A stretch of 64,000 nucleotides of DNA from NCBI GenBank assembly GCA_023953695.1, contig JAMLJG010000007.1, forward strand, positions 47,242 through 111,241, written 5' to 3'. Source of the stretch: Kiritimatiellia bacterium. GTDB taxonomy: Bacteria > Verrucomicrobiota > Kiritimatiellia > CAIVKH01. The notes below the pieces were generated by a model. It did not search any database. It had not been told where the DNA came from and was given only the letters and a program-made list of their open reading frames with translations. Position numbers and translations under genes: made by a program. How positions within the stretch are numbered: position 1 is the first letter of the stretch; every line of letters begins with the position of its first letter. Positions 51,960 through 60,650 of the stretch are shown here, in pieces.

Positions 51960-53550
51960 CCGGGGCCACTCCTTCGAAACTATTTTCGGTGCGGAAGACG
52001 ACCTTCATTCCATACACGTCATCAAACAGCGACTCTTTTTCCTTCAGTGCGAGGCGTTCGAGTGTGAGGTCTTCCACGTCGCTCACCCAGACAATGAAGT
52101 GGCCCTCTTCGCGCGTGCAGCGAATGTCCTGCACCTGCTGCATGCGATTGCGATCGAGCGCATCGGCCACGCGCAAAATGGCGGCCAGCTTGCTGATGGC
52201 GAGCCGGGCATCCCGAGTCAAGGTTGCAAAGCCTTCATGGTGCGGCTGGGGCGTCGTTCGGCCGTGATAGCGCGCGAGCATGGCGACGATGAGGCGATCC
52301 TCGTGGGAGAGGCCGAATAGATCGCTATTCATAATCAGATACATCGAGTGGCGGTGATAGCCTCGATTGCTGACGAACAGGCCGATTTCGTGGAGTAGGG
52401 CGGCGAGTCGGAGGAAGAGCTCGTAGCGGGGAGGCAGCATGTGATCGCTCTGCAAGGCGCGGTAGAGCTGCAGCGCGAGATCGGCGACTTGGCGCGCGTG
52501 TTTTTCGTCGAACCCATATTTCGCGCCGAGGGCGATCGCCGAGTGCTCGACCTGCGCCATGAACTCCGGCGTCCACGCGCCACCGGTCAAGGCTTCCTGA
52601 AGCAAGCCGTGGCGGAGACTGGTCTTGGGGACGAGGATATTCTCCACGTTGAAAACGCGGGCGAATTGCGCGAATGCGAGCAGCGCGGCGCCGAGCGCCT
52701 CGGCATCAGGATAATTCATGCGATAGGTGCGCACGAGCCCATCGGGAGATTGGCCCGCCACCTTGCGAGCAAATGTGGCCAACGCCTTGGGGTCAATCCG
52801 GGCGAGCTTGGTCTGTCGCCAATCCGGTGCCAGTTGGCTCGCCGCAAAGCGCGCTTCACCGGAGAGCGCGACCAGGTGTGGCATTCGCCCCATCGGGATG
52901 CTTCGATGAATCTGGTCCACGGTCAGCTGAATCTGTTTTTGCAGCGTGCCGAGCGCGCGCTGGGGGGATGTATTTTGGGTGCCGAGGGTTTCGCGAATGC
53001 GAAGCGTGCCGAGCCGGAATGTGTTGGAATAGGTGATGGATCCCTCTTGCACCAGAAGCAGCTCTGTATCGCCACCGCCGACCTCCACCACCAGCACGCC
53101 TTCGCGCTTCAAGTCGGGGTCGGCCGCCAGGATTTCCTGCACAGCCATGTAGGTGAGCCGCGTGGCCTCTGCCTCGCTGATGATCTCAATGTTGATCTGG
53201 GTCGCCATATAGATGCGGTCCAGAAAGGTTTCGCGATTCGCCGCCTCGCGGACGGAGCTGGTGGCGACGGCTTCGATCTGATGCGGCGCCGTGATGCCAT
53301 ACTCCTCCATAATGCGCCGATATCCCTTGAGAATGTGCACGCATTCTTCAATGGTCGCTTGCTGAATTCGCCCGACCGTGAAGGTGTCTTTGCCGAGTCG
53401 AGCGGGCTGCTGAAGTGATTCGAGCGTGCGCACACCTGTTTCGGGGCATAGTTCAGCGATCTCCATGCGGATGGCAGTGGAGCCCACATCAATCACCGCC
53501 ACCAGGCGCGGTGCCGCAGAAAGGGATTGAGATTTGGTGACATCGGCCAT
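51952..53550 (-). CDS. ppx: Exopolyphosphatase / Ppx-GppA phosphatase
   Basis: 532 aa. Two actin-fold domains: AVIDVGSTAIRMEIAEL (phosphate loop 1), ATSSVREAANRETFLDR, and VLVVEVGGGDTELLLV (loop 2). The C-terminal helical domain resembles the HD region of Ppx, but the HD pair reads HE (LLHEIGLFVSNRGYHRHSMY), so that part may be non-catalytic. It degrades polyphosphate or pppGpp. Head of ppx-ppk-HD-CHAD, 11 bases after the ROK kinase gene. Confidence 0.94.
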   Translation of the reverse strand: MADVTKSQSLSAAPRLVAVIDVGSTAIRMEIAELCPETGVRTLESLQQPARLGKDTFTVGRIQQATIEECVHILKGYRRIMEEYGITAPHQIEAVATSSVREAANRETFLDRIYMATQINIEIISEAEATRLTYMAVQEILAADPDLKREGVLVVEVGGGDTELLLVQEGSITYSNTFRLGTLRIRETLGTQNTSPQRALGTLQKQIQLTVDQIHRSIPMGRMPHLVALSGEARFAASQLAPDWRQTKLARIDPKALATFARKVAGQSPDGLVRTYRMNYPDAEALGAALLAFAQFARVFNVENILVPKTSLRHGLLQEALTGGAWTPEFMAQVEHSAIALGAKYGFDEKHARQVADLALQLYRALQSDHMLPPRYELFLRLAALLHEIGLFVSNRGYHRHSMYLIMNSDLFGLSHEDRLIVAMLARYHGRTTPQPHHEGFATLTRDARLAISKLAAILRVADALDRNRMQQVQDIRCTREEGHFIVWVSDVEDLTLERLALKEKESLFDDVYGMKVVFRTENSFEGVAPDV

Positions 53551-53561
53551 GGGCGAGGTCT

Positions 53562-54545
53562 CTATTTGTGTTCGCTACTTTCTGCCGCCAGCGCGGCTGC
53601 ACCCATGGCGGTCGCCAAGTCGTCCAGTTTCGCAGCGACGATGTCTGCAGCCTTCACAAACGCCGGCATAGCTCGCTTGCTCACGGCATCTTTCACTTCC
53701 GACAAAAAGATGTCCTTCATCGCTTCGACGAGACCGCCGCCGAGCACCACGATGTCTGGGTTCAAGATGTTGATGATGTTTCCGACGCCGAGGCCGAGTT
53801 GCTTGGCTGCCTGGCGGACAATCTTTTCGACGGTCTTGTCTCCGCTCTTGATCGCTTCGGCCAAGGTTCCACTTCGAATCTTCGCAATGTCGGTGCCTGC
53901 CAGTTGTTGAAGAATGGGGGCATCACCGCGATAGGCTGCAATGGCGCATTCCGCCGCAATGGCGAGGCGACTGGCCACCGTTTCGAGGCACCCGCGTCGG
54001 CCGCATCCGCACAGGCGGCCCCCGTTCGACACCATCATGTGACCAATCTCCAGGCAGGAACCCGTCTTGCCCCGGAGTAGGCGGCCCTCATAGACGCACC
54101 CACCGCCGATGCCGGTTCCCGGAAAGACTCCGACCACACATCGCGCCTTCTGGGCTGCGCCGAAGCGGTACTCTCCATATGTGCCCGCATCTACATCGTT
54201 GGCGACGGCTACAGCCGTTTTGAACTTTTTCTGGAGGATGTTCTTGATCTCCACATTTTCCCAACCGAGGTTGGGAGCTTGAATAACGATTCCGTTGTCC
54301 AAGTCCAACGGGCCCGGGCATCCGAGGCCAATGCCCGCCAGCGCTTCGCGTTCCACATGGCCCTCTTCGAGCGCGCGCTCGATCATGTCTATGATGCGCC
54401 CGAGACTGTCCGGCGCACCCTCTTCGGCTTTGGTCTTTTTGCGAATGCTGGCCACTACGTTGAACTTGTGGTCAAACAAAACGCAGAGCATTTTCGTGCC
54501 GCCGAGATCGAACCCGATCCAATGCTTCTTTCCGTTTTCGGCCAT
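53562..54545 (-). CDS. ROK-family sugar kinase (glucokinase-like)
   Basis: 327 aa. ATP-binding motif WIGFDLGGTKMLCVLFD at about residues 9-25, catalytic Asp in AVANDVDAGTYGEYRFG, ROK block FPGTGIGGGCVYEGRLL, and the zinc site GRLCGCGRRGCLETVAS. The ATG at 54545 (MAENGKKHW) is chosen; the upstream frame is Pro/Arg-rich shadow. It lies 11 bases before ppx. Polyphosphate glucokinases belong to the ROK family, so polyP as phosphate donor is conceivable, but the zinc motif is that of ordinary ATP-dependent members. Confidence 0.9.
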   Translation of the reverse strand: MAENGKKHWIGFDLGGTKMLCVLFDHKFNVVASIRKKTKAEEGAPDSLGRIIDMIERALEEGHVEREALAGIGLGCPGPLDLDNGIVIQAPNLGWENVEIKNILQKKFKTAVAVANDVDAGTYGEYRFGAAQKARCVVGVFPGTGIGGGCVYEGRLLRGKTGSCLEIGHMMVSNGGRLCGCGRRGCLETVASRLAIAAECAIAAYRGDAPILQQLAGTDIAKIRSGTLAEAIKSGDKTVEKIVRQAAKQLGLGVGNIINILNPDIVVLGGGLVEAMKDIFLSEVKDAVSKRAMPAFVKAADIVAAKLDDLATAMGAAALAAESSEHK

Positions 54546-54624
54546 CGTGGTATTCCTCAAGCTAGGGTGAGGGGCCACTCTAGCACGAAATGGCGGCTTG
54601 GGGAATAGGCCAATCGGATTGTCG

Positions 54625-55623
54625 CTAGAGAGAGTCGTGGAGTTCCTGCAATTGCCGCTGCAGATCGGCGGTTTCCGAGCGCCAGAATGCGCTGGAACCC
54701 CAGTCGGGCGCGATGCGGGCAAACCCGCCGTCCAGTCGCTGCCGCGCGCACCACGCGGTGAAATGAATCATCCGCATGGCGCGCAAGGGTTCGATCAGGC
54801 GCAGAGTGGAGTCGTCAAAATTGCGGAAGGTCTCATAGCCCTCCAGGAGCAGATGGAGCTCCGCGCGGCTGTCCTTCACATGCCCGGGTAAGATCATCCA
54901 GAGGTCCTGCACCGCTGGTCCCATGGCCATGTCGTCGAAATCAATCAGGAAAAAGGGCGCGGATTCTGTCGCGCCGTGCGCGAGAGGGCGGCTCAGAATG
55001 TTTGCGCGGTGACAATCCCCGTGAATTCGCACGCGCTCGATGCTGCGAAAAAGCGGCTCGATCTCTCGAACGATTTCCATCGCCATCTGCTCATATTGCC
55101 GCCGCACCGAGGAGGTTGGGAAATCGGATTGCAGAATCAATTCGAGATGGTTGCGCGTGGAGGTGAGCGGCCCGAGTTCGATACGATGGCGCGCGGCGCG
55201 CTGTGAACCGACCACGTGCAAACGGGCCAGCAAGCGGCCGAGCTCAAGCCATTGTGCCGAATCCGGCTCTTCGAGCGGGCGTCCTCCGCGCTTGGGGAAG
55301 AGGGCAAAGAACATCCCGTTGGCATCGTGTAGCGTAGCCCCTGACGCGCCGGGAATCGGCGCGATCACCGGGATTTCGGCGGCGGCCAGTTCCCGAACGA
55401 AGTCCTGCTCATCCTGTAGCGCGGCCCGCGTCCAGCGCCCCGGTCGGTAAAACTTCGCGACGATCCATGAACCGTCCTCCATCTGGATGTCATAGACGCG
55501 GTTGATATAGCTGCCCAAAGGCCGGCAGATATTTGTCGCTCGTTGGCCAAGCGCAGCCTCGACCCAGTTGAGGACGGCGTCCGGCGTCAGCTTCGAGAAA
55601 TCGGCAAGTGGCTCATCCTTCAT
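54625..55623 (-). CDS. srkA: SrkA/YihE-like stress-response kinase
   Basis: 332-aa protein with the aminoglycoside-phosphotransferase fold. Brenner-type motif VRIHGDCHRANILSRP and metal motif FFLIDFDDMAMGPAVQDLWM, continuing MILPG, are as in SrkA, a Ser/Thr kinase protecting against stress-induced death. ATP-binding Lys in GSWIVAKFYRPGRWTRAAL. Same strand and 79 bp upstream of the ROK gene, so possibly part of the polyphosphate cluster. Confidence 0.88.
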   Translation of the reverse strand: MKDEPLADFSKLTPDAVLNWVEAALGQRATNICRPLGSYINRVYDIQMEDGSWIVAKFYRPGRWTRAALQDEQDFVRELAAAEIPVIAPIPGASGATLHDANGMFFALFPKRGGRPLEEPDSAQWLELGRLLARLHVVGSQRAARHRIELGPLTSTRNHLELILQSDFPTSSVRRQYEQMAMEIVREIEPLFRSIERVRIHGDCHRANILSRPLAHGATESAPFFLIDFDDMAMGPAVQDLWMILPGHVKDSRAELHLLLEGYETFRNFDDSTLRLIEPLRAMRMIHFTAWCARQRLDGGFARIAPDWGSSAFWRSETADLQRQLQELHDSL

Positions 55624-55729
55624 TGTGCGTGATTTTCCGGTGAGCGAGCGTGCATCGGCGAATCGGTGAGCATGGAGTGCGGACGAAGTCCGGTGACCTG
55701 GCGGCGTGGCGATCTATGGCATCGCGAAA

Positions 55730-56740
55730 TCACGCGCGGGTTGCTTCAACCAACAGGTCGAGTTTCTGTCGTGCGGCGCCGCTGTCAATCGAATGGCGCG
55801 CCAGCGCAATGCCCTCCACAAAATCTTTCGCTTTTCCCCCCGCGATCAGCGCGGCAGCCGCGTTGACGCACACGATATCGCGGGGCGCGCCGGGTTTCCC
55901 GCCGAGGACCTCGCGTACGATCTGCGCGTTCAGCGCGGGATCGCCCCCCGCCAATGCGGTCGGATCCGCCAACGGCACTCCGTATTCGCGCGGATCGAAC
56001 TCGAACGTCTGCAGATCGGCTCCGCGCGCGACAGCGATGGAACTGGTGGTGGTCGTCGTGATTTCATCGAGGCCATCGTGGCCATGGACGACAAAGAGGT
56101 GTTCGACATTCAAGCCGGTTGCCGCGCGCGCGATGGTGAGAACCAAGTCGCGATGATAGACCCCCATAACGCCGTGCCGCGCCCCCGCGGGGTTGGAGAG
56201 TGGACCGAGGATATTGAAGATCGTTCGAATCCCAATCTCGCGCCGTGGGCCAATCGCATGCTTCATCGCCGGGTGCAGGCTGGGCGCAAACAGAAAGGCG
56301 ATGCCGATGGTCTGCAGGCACGTCTCCATGATCGCGGGCGAAACACTGATGTTCACTCCGAGCGCCTCAAGCACGTCGGCGCTACCGCTCTTGCTCGACA
56401 CACTGCGATTGCCATGCTTGGCGACCACGACGCCGCCACCGGCGGTGACGAACGCGGCAGCCGTGGAAATGTTGAACGTATGCGCGCCATCGCCGCCGGT
56501 TCCGCAGGTGTCCACGACCGTGCCTGTGGGGGGATGAATGGCCGTCGCGTGTTCGCGCATGGCCAGGGCGCTCCCCGCAATGACCTCCGGCGTCTCTCCG
56601 CGAATGCGCAGCGCGGTGATGAACGCCGCGATCTGGGAAGGGGTCGCCTCGCCGCTCATGATCTCGCGCAGCGTTGCGTGGGCTTCCTCGCGCGTGAGGG
56701 GCTTGTTGTCGGCGAGTTTGGCGATGGATTCTCGGATCAT
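55730..56740 (-). CDS. trpD: Anthranilate phosphoribosyltransferase
   Basis: Second step of tryptophan synthesis; 336 aa. Motifs TCGTGGDGAHTFNISTAAAF, continuing VTAGGG, VVVAKHGNRSVSSKSGSADV, and HHPAMK-like LHPAMKHAIGPRREIGIRTI, then FNILGPLSNPAGA. All substrate-binding residues of the PRPP and anthranilate sites appear present. No other trp gene is near. The 106 bp downstream hold nothing recognisable. Confidence 0.96.
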   Translation of the reverse strand: MIRESIAKLADNKPLTREEAHATLREIMSGEATPSQIAAFITALRIRGETPEVIAGSALAMREHATAIHPPTGTVVDTCGTGGDGAHTFNISTAAAFVTAGGGVVVAKHGNRSVSSKSGSADVLEALGVNISVSPAIMETCLQTIGIAFLFAPSLHPAMKHAIGPRREIGIRTIFNILGPLSNPAGARHGVMGVYHRDLVLTIARAATGLNVEHLFVVHGHDGLDEITTTTTSSIAVARGADLQTFEFDPREYGVPLADPTALAGGDPALNAQIVREVLGGKPGAPRDIVCVNAAAALIAGGKAKDFVEGIALARHSIDSGAARQKLDLLVEATRA

Positions 56741-56813
56741 ATTCTACGCGGGGTTCTCGGTTGCCGGTGTTCTATAGCGTTTTTTTGCGGGCCTGCGCCA
56801 GTTCGGTGTTTAG

Positions 56814-57965
56814 TCAGGGGCCCACGACCAGTCCGAATTTGTGAAACTCATCGAGCGCGTAGCGATCTGTCATACCGGATAGATAGTCGCACGCGGCGCG
56901 CCAGAGGCCATCTTTTTCGATTCGCGCCCGCGCCTTTCGACCCATCACGTCGGGGTGGGCGATGTAATGCAGAAAGAGTTTTCGCATCATGGCGGTCGCT
57001 TCCGTGTTCGCCTTTTCGACCGTGGGCGACCAATACATATTTTCGAAAAGAAAAGTGCGAAACTTTCGCATGATGGCCTGCATTTCCGGGCCGTAGGAGA
57101 GAACTCGTTCCGGACAGCGCATCACGTCCTCTGGCGATTGAGGGGTGTAGCGCGTGAGCTGGCGCTCGCTGTGGTGCAGGACATCTTCGACCTGCATGTC
57201 GAGCAGGGCGCGAATGCCTGCCGCAAGCCGTTGGGCCTCGGGCAGGTCGCCGTAGTGCTGCTTCACCCGCGCCGCCGCGCGCTTCCACGCCTCGGTCTTC
57301 AGCAACTGAGCCTCCGTCAGAATGCCCGCCTCGAGGCCATCGTCCACATCGTGCGCGCTGTAGGTCATGTCGTCCGCGACATCGGCAATCTGCGCCTCGA
57401 TATACTGGTGTGGCCCGATCGGATGGCCATCCACAAGAAAGTTCGGAATATCGGCCTGATGCTTGTAGAGACCGGCGCGCACCTCCCATGTGAGATTCAG
57501 GCCGGGATGGTCGGGATAGCTCACTTCGAGTTCTTCGACCCAGCGCACGCTTTGGAGGTTGTGGTCGAAGCCCCCGTGATCCGCCATCAACTCGTTGAGC
57601 GCCTCTTCGCCTGCATGGCCAAACGGGCTGTGGCCGATGTCGTGCGCGAGCGCGATGGTCTCGGCGAGATCCTGATTGGCGCCGAGCGCGCGAGCGAGTG
57701 TGCGGCCTACGGCGGTCATTTCGAGCGTGTGTGTCAGACGCGTTCGATAGTGATCGGCGGTGCCATTGACGAAGACCTGCGTTTTGTATTCGAGACGACG
57801 GAAGCAGCGGCTGTGCAGCACGCGGTCCCGGTCCCGTTGGAATTCGGCGCGGTGTTCATGCGCGGGCTCGGGATGCCGCCGCCCTCGGGTCAACGCGCTA
57901 TGCGCGGCGTAGGGGGCGAGGGTTTGATCTTCGAGCGCCTCGGTTTCTTTTCTCGTGCGGAGCAT
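56814..57965 (-). CDS. dgt: dGTPase-like deoxynucleotide triphosphohydrolase
   Basis: 383-aa HD-domain hydrolase. RDRDRVLHSRCFRRLEYKTQ is the typical start, followed by TRLTHTLEMTAVGRTLARAL and ALAHDIGHSPFGHAGEEAL, which provide the metal-binding H...HD set, and ADVADDMTYSAHDVDDGLEA with the last Asp. The ATG at 57965 (MLRTRKETEALEDQ) is chosen; the frame remains open to 58040. Divergent from the Nudix gene, with 49 bp between start codons. Confidence 0.92.
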   Translation of the reverse strand: MLRTRKETEALEDQTLAPYAAHSALTRGRRHPEPAHEHRAEFQRDRDRVLHSRCFRRLEYKTQVFVNGTADHYRTRLTHTLEMTAVGRTLARALGANQDLAETIALAHDIGHSPFGHAGEEALNELMADHGGFDHNLQSVRWVEELEVSYPDHPGLNLTWEVRAGLYKHQADIPNFLVDGHPIGPHQYIEAQIADVADDMTYSAHDVDDGLEAGILTEAQLLKTEAWKRAAARVKQHYGDLPEAQRLAAGIRALLDMQVEDVLHHSERQLTRYTPQSPEDVMRCPERVLSYGPEMQAIMRKFRTFLFENMYWSPTVEKANTEATAMMRKLFLHYIAHPDVMGRKARARIEKDGLWRAACDYLSGMTDRYALDEFHKFGLVVGP

Positions 57966-58014
57966 GGCGCTATCATAGACTTTGCCCGGCCAGTCGCAAT
58001 GTCGGAGCTGTGCA

Positions 58015-58551
58015 ATGAACGAGCGAACTCTTTCGAGCAAGACAGTCTTTTCGGGCCGCCTGATCCAAGTCGAAACCCTACAGGTGGAGTTGGAAAACGG
58101 ACAATCCTCCTATCGCGAACTCGTTCGCCATCCCGGCGCCATCTGCGTGCTGCTGCGCGCGCCAGACGGCCGGTGGGCGCTTGTGCGCCAATTTCGCGTC
58201 GGCGCGCAGAAGGAACTGCTCGAAGTCGTTGCGGGCATCCTGAATGCAGGGGAAAACCCCGAATTGGCCGCCCACCGCGAAGTGCGGGAAGAGACCGGTT
58301 TTCTGCTGACGCGCCTGGTTCCAATGGGCATCCTATATCCGACCCCCGGCTATGTGGCGGAACGAATTCTTTGCTACTATGCCGAGTCCGGATCGCAGGG
58401 AGAGCGACAGTTGGACTCCGACGAACGAGTGGAAGTGGAGCTGATCGAAGAATCGGACCTTCGCGCGCGCGTTCGGCGGGGTGAAATTGAAGATGCGAAA
58501 ACACTGGCCGCCTGGGCGCTCTATCAGGCGGGCGCTGCGGAGGAGACATGA
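58015..58551 (+). CDS. Nudix hydrolase, ADP-ribose pyrophosphatase type
   Basis: 178 aa. Nudix box: GILNAGENPELAAHREVREE, continuing TGF, fits G-x5-E-x7-R-E-U-x-E-E. The N-terminal part (SKTVFSGRLIQVETLQVELE) and VRHPGAICVLLR are typical of NudF/ADP-ribose pyrophosphatases. GGAGC lies seven bases before the ATG. It overlaps yihY by four bases. Confidence 0.92.
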   Translation: MNERTLSSKTVFSGRLIQVETLQVELENGQSSYRELVRHPGAICVLLRAPDGRWALVRQFRVGAQKELLEVVAGILNAGENPELAAHREVREETGFLLTRLVPMGILYPTPGYVAERILCYYAESGSQGERQLDSDERVEVELIEESDLRARVRRGEIEDAKTLAAWALYQAGAAEET

Positions 58552-59894
58552 GCGAGCCTCAAATGAGCCTGTGGGACCGCGTGCAGACGTTCCTTTGGCG
58601 CGATGCGTGGACCGCGGAGCTGTCGTCCGTCAAAGGTCTGCGCGGTTTTGTGATTCGCCTGCTGCGCGTGGGCCAACTCGTCGTGCGCGGCTTCCGCGAG
58701 GACGATCTTGCCGCACATGCAGCCGCCTTGACCTTCGCAACGCTCGTATCGCTCGTTCCGCTTCTAACACTGGGCTTTGCGATCCTCAAAGGATTCGGCG
58801 GCGGCGAGGAAGCCTCCGCGCGTTTGGCGGATTCGATTTCGGAGATGCCAGTGCAATTCCAAGAGTTTGTCACCTCCATGGTGGACATCGTCATGCGCGC
58901 CAACTTCAAGACGCTGGGGTGGGTGGGCGTGGCCGTTCTCTTTGTCACCACGGTGCAAGTCTTGAGCAGTATTGAGAGCTCCTTCAATCGCATTTGGGGC
59001 GCCAAGGAATCGCGCGCAATTTGGCGCAAGTTCACCAACTACGTCAGCCTCACGGTCGTCGTCCCGGTACTGATCATGACTGCATTTGCCATCAGCGCCT
59101 CGCTGAAAAAACAAATGGTCTTGGCGCACATCAACGAGACGACGTTCCTCTATCGGGGGCTCCTGTCCCTCACGCCGCTGGCGACCGTCTGGTTCGCGCT
59201 GTTTCTTCTGTTCATCTTCATGCCCAATACGCATGTGAGTCGCCGCGCGGCGGCCGCAAGCGCATTTCTCAGCGCCCTGCTGTGGCTCGGCTGGCAGCGC
59301 ATCTATATTTCCATGCAAGTTGCCCTCTCGCGCTACGATGCGGTGTATGGAACCTTTGCCTCGATTCCCATCTTCCTCATGTGGCTATCCGTCTGCTGGA
59401 TGCTCGTTCTATTCGGGGCTGAGTTGGCCTTCGCGCTGCAGCATCATGTGACCTACCACCTCGAGCGCATTGCCGCGCAAGCCAGCGTGAAAACCAAGCT
59501 GACCCTCGCTGTAGCGATGCTTCTCGATGCGGCGCGCGCCCTGCGCGGCGAAGGCGCAGCCCTGAATATAAGCCACTATGCCGCCTCGCACCAGATGCCG
59601 GTTCGCCTCCTCAACGATCTCGCGTCCGCGCTCTCGTCAGGCGGATATCTCGCGGAGCGCGCGGACAATCCCGATTGCTATTTGCTGATGCGCGATCCAG
59701 CGACCATTCGCGTGCAGGACATTTTCGGCCTCATTCTCGGCGGCGATAGCTCGCTGAGCACCCTGGACGTCAAAGGGGTGGAACCCGCTGTTTCACGCGT
59801 CATTTCGGGATTTCACGAAGGCGTAGAGAAGGGCCTCGCGGGCCTGACCATTGGCGACCTGATGGCCGCTCCAGCGCCAGCCGCGCAGGGTTGA
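58548..59894 (+). CDS. yihY: YihY/BrkB-family inner-membrane protein
   Basis: 448 aa. The YihY core (about 40-310) has six helices, with HAAALTFATLVSLVPLLTLG, TVQVLSSIESSFNRIWGA, FIFMPNTHVSRRAAAASAFL and VYGTFASIPIFLMWLSVCWM. A C-terminal cytoplasmic extension of about 130 residues looks winged-helix-like (MPVRLLNDLASALSSGGYLA). The family was once called RNase BN; its true role is not settled. ATGA overlap with the Nudix gene. Confidence 0.92.
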   Translation: MSEPQMSLWDRVQTFLWRDAWTAELSSVKGLRGFVIRLLRVGQLVVRGFREDDLAAHAAALTFATLVSLVPLLTLGFAILKGFGGGEEASARLADSISEMPVQFQEFVTSMVDIVMRANFKTLGWVGVAVLFVTTVQVLSSIESSFNRIWGAKESRAIWRKFTNYVSLTVVVPVLIMTAFAISASLKKQMVLAHINETTFLYRGLLSLTPLATVWFALFLLFIFMPNTHVSRRAAAASAFLSALLWLGWQRIYISMQVALSRYDAVYGTFASIPIFLMWLSVCWMLVLFGAELAFALQHHVTYHLERIAAQASVKTKLTLAVAMLLDAARALRGEGAALNISHYAASHQMPVRLLNDLASALSSGGYLAERADNPDCYLLMRDPATIRVQDIFGLILGGDSSLSTLDVKGVEPAVSRVISGFHEGVEKGLAGLTIGDLMAAPAPAAQG

Positions 59895-60166
59895 TGTTGC
59901 CAATGAACGAACGGGATCCGACTTGGGCGCAGCGCTGCTTGGAGTTTATGCCGCCCAACACTTGGACGCTGGAGGCGGCCAGTGTCACCCTGCGACTCCG
60001 CGTGCGCGATGGAGTGGTCATTGCCGCTGTCAACGAATGGTGCGCAGATCGCCGCGAAGAGGATAACAGTCTGATCGGTTGCTCCTTTGCGCCCGATGCG
60101 CTTCTCCAGCGCATGGCCGATCCCGAACTCCGCGCTGAATTGATGCGGCGACTTGCAGACCGGTAG
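59894..60166 (+). CDS. Small protein of unknown function
   Basis: 90 aa. The ATG overlaps the yihY stop by one base (TGATG); the internal ATG at 59903 (MNERDPTW) is an alternative. Cys/Trp-containing soluble protein (LEFMPPNTWTLEAASVTLRL, AAVNEWCADRREEDNSLIGC). No family recognised. Translational coupling to yihY makes it a credible gene. Confidence 0.6.
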   Translation: MLPMNERDPTWAQRCLEFMPPNTWTLEAASVTLRLRVRDGVVIAAVNEWCADRREEDNSLIGCSFAPDALLQRMADPELRAELMRRLADR

Positions 60167-60213
60167 TAGTTGCGCCGCACCGCGAGGTGGACGTCGTGAG
60201 AGCGCCGCGCAAC

Positions 60214-60573
60214 TCAGGGCGGCTTGTTGAGAGATGCGTTTCGCTTCCGATCCACCAGCCGAATGCCCGCCAATGCGATGGCAGAAGATAGAAATAGCTG
60301 AAAGAGGACCGTGAACACAATGAGCGCATTCGCGAACCGCGGCTGAAGGTGAGGATAGTGAGCCATCACCTCGGTGTTGACCAGTTCCGTGTATGGGCGC
60401 GCAATCAAGCTGTGCACAAGAACGAAGACGACACCCACGCAGAGGCTGAGCTTTCCCGGCGAAGCGTGGCGGAACGCCAATCGCGCGAGCGCCCCCAAAA
60501 TGGCGGGCGTCGCAACCACGAGCGCCAGAAAAATGAGGAACAGGGCCGGAATAAAAATGTGATTAACTGCCAT
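60214..60573 (-). CDS. Small three-helix membrane protein
   Basis: 119 aa with three hydrophobic helices (IFIPALFLIFLALVVATPAI, LSLCVGVVFVLVHSLIA, ANALIVFTVLFQLFLSSAIA). A basic tail (VDRKRNASLNKPP) ends the protein. Family unknown. It lies downstream of the terminator that ends the pyruvate dehydrogenase operon, so it needs its own promoter; none is obvious. Confidence 0.65.
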   Translation of the reverse strand: MAVNHIFIPALFLIFLALVVATPAILGALARLAFRHASPGKLSLCVGVVFVLVHSLIARPYTELVNTEVMAHYPHLQPRFANALIVFTVLFQLFLSSAIALAGIRLVDRKRNASLNKPP

Positions 60574-60587
60574 ATTTGCCCTTTCCA

Positions 60588-60622
60588 GAACAAAATCGCC
60601 GCATGGCGGCCTGCGGCGATTC
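60588..60622 (-). terminator. Terminator of the aceE-aceF-lpdA operon
   Basis: A perfect 10-bp inverted repeat, AATCGCCGCA (60594-60603) and TGCGGCGATT (60612-60621), has an 8-base loop. Read on the minus strand the stem is followed by TTGTT (TTTTGTT when counted from inside the stem), 30 bp after the lpdA stop. Confidence 0.75.
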
Positions 60623-60650
60623 TGTGTGACTGATGTTGATGATCAAGACC

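Noticed and set aside
52441..53418. Plus-strand open frame of 325 codons inside ppx
   Set aside because: Shadow frame; ppx on the other strand is intact and overlaps ppk as expected.
53562..54545. Strict polyphosphate glucokinase assignment
   Set aside because: Context next to ppx/ppk is suggestive, but the CGCGRRGCLE zinc motif is that of ordinary ROK kinases. Kept as a hypothesis only.
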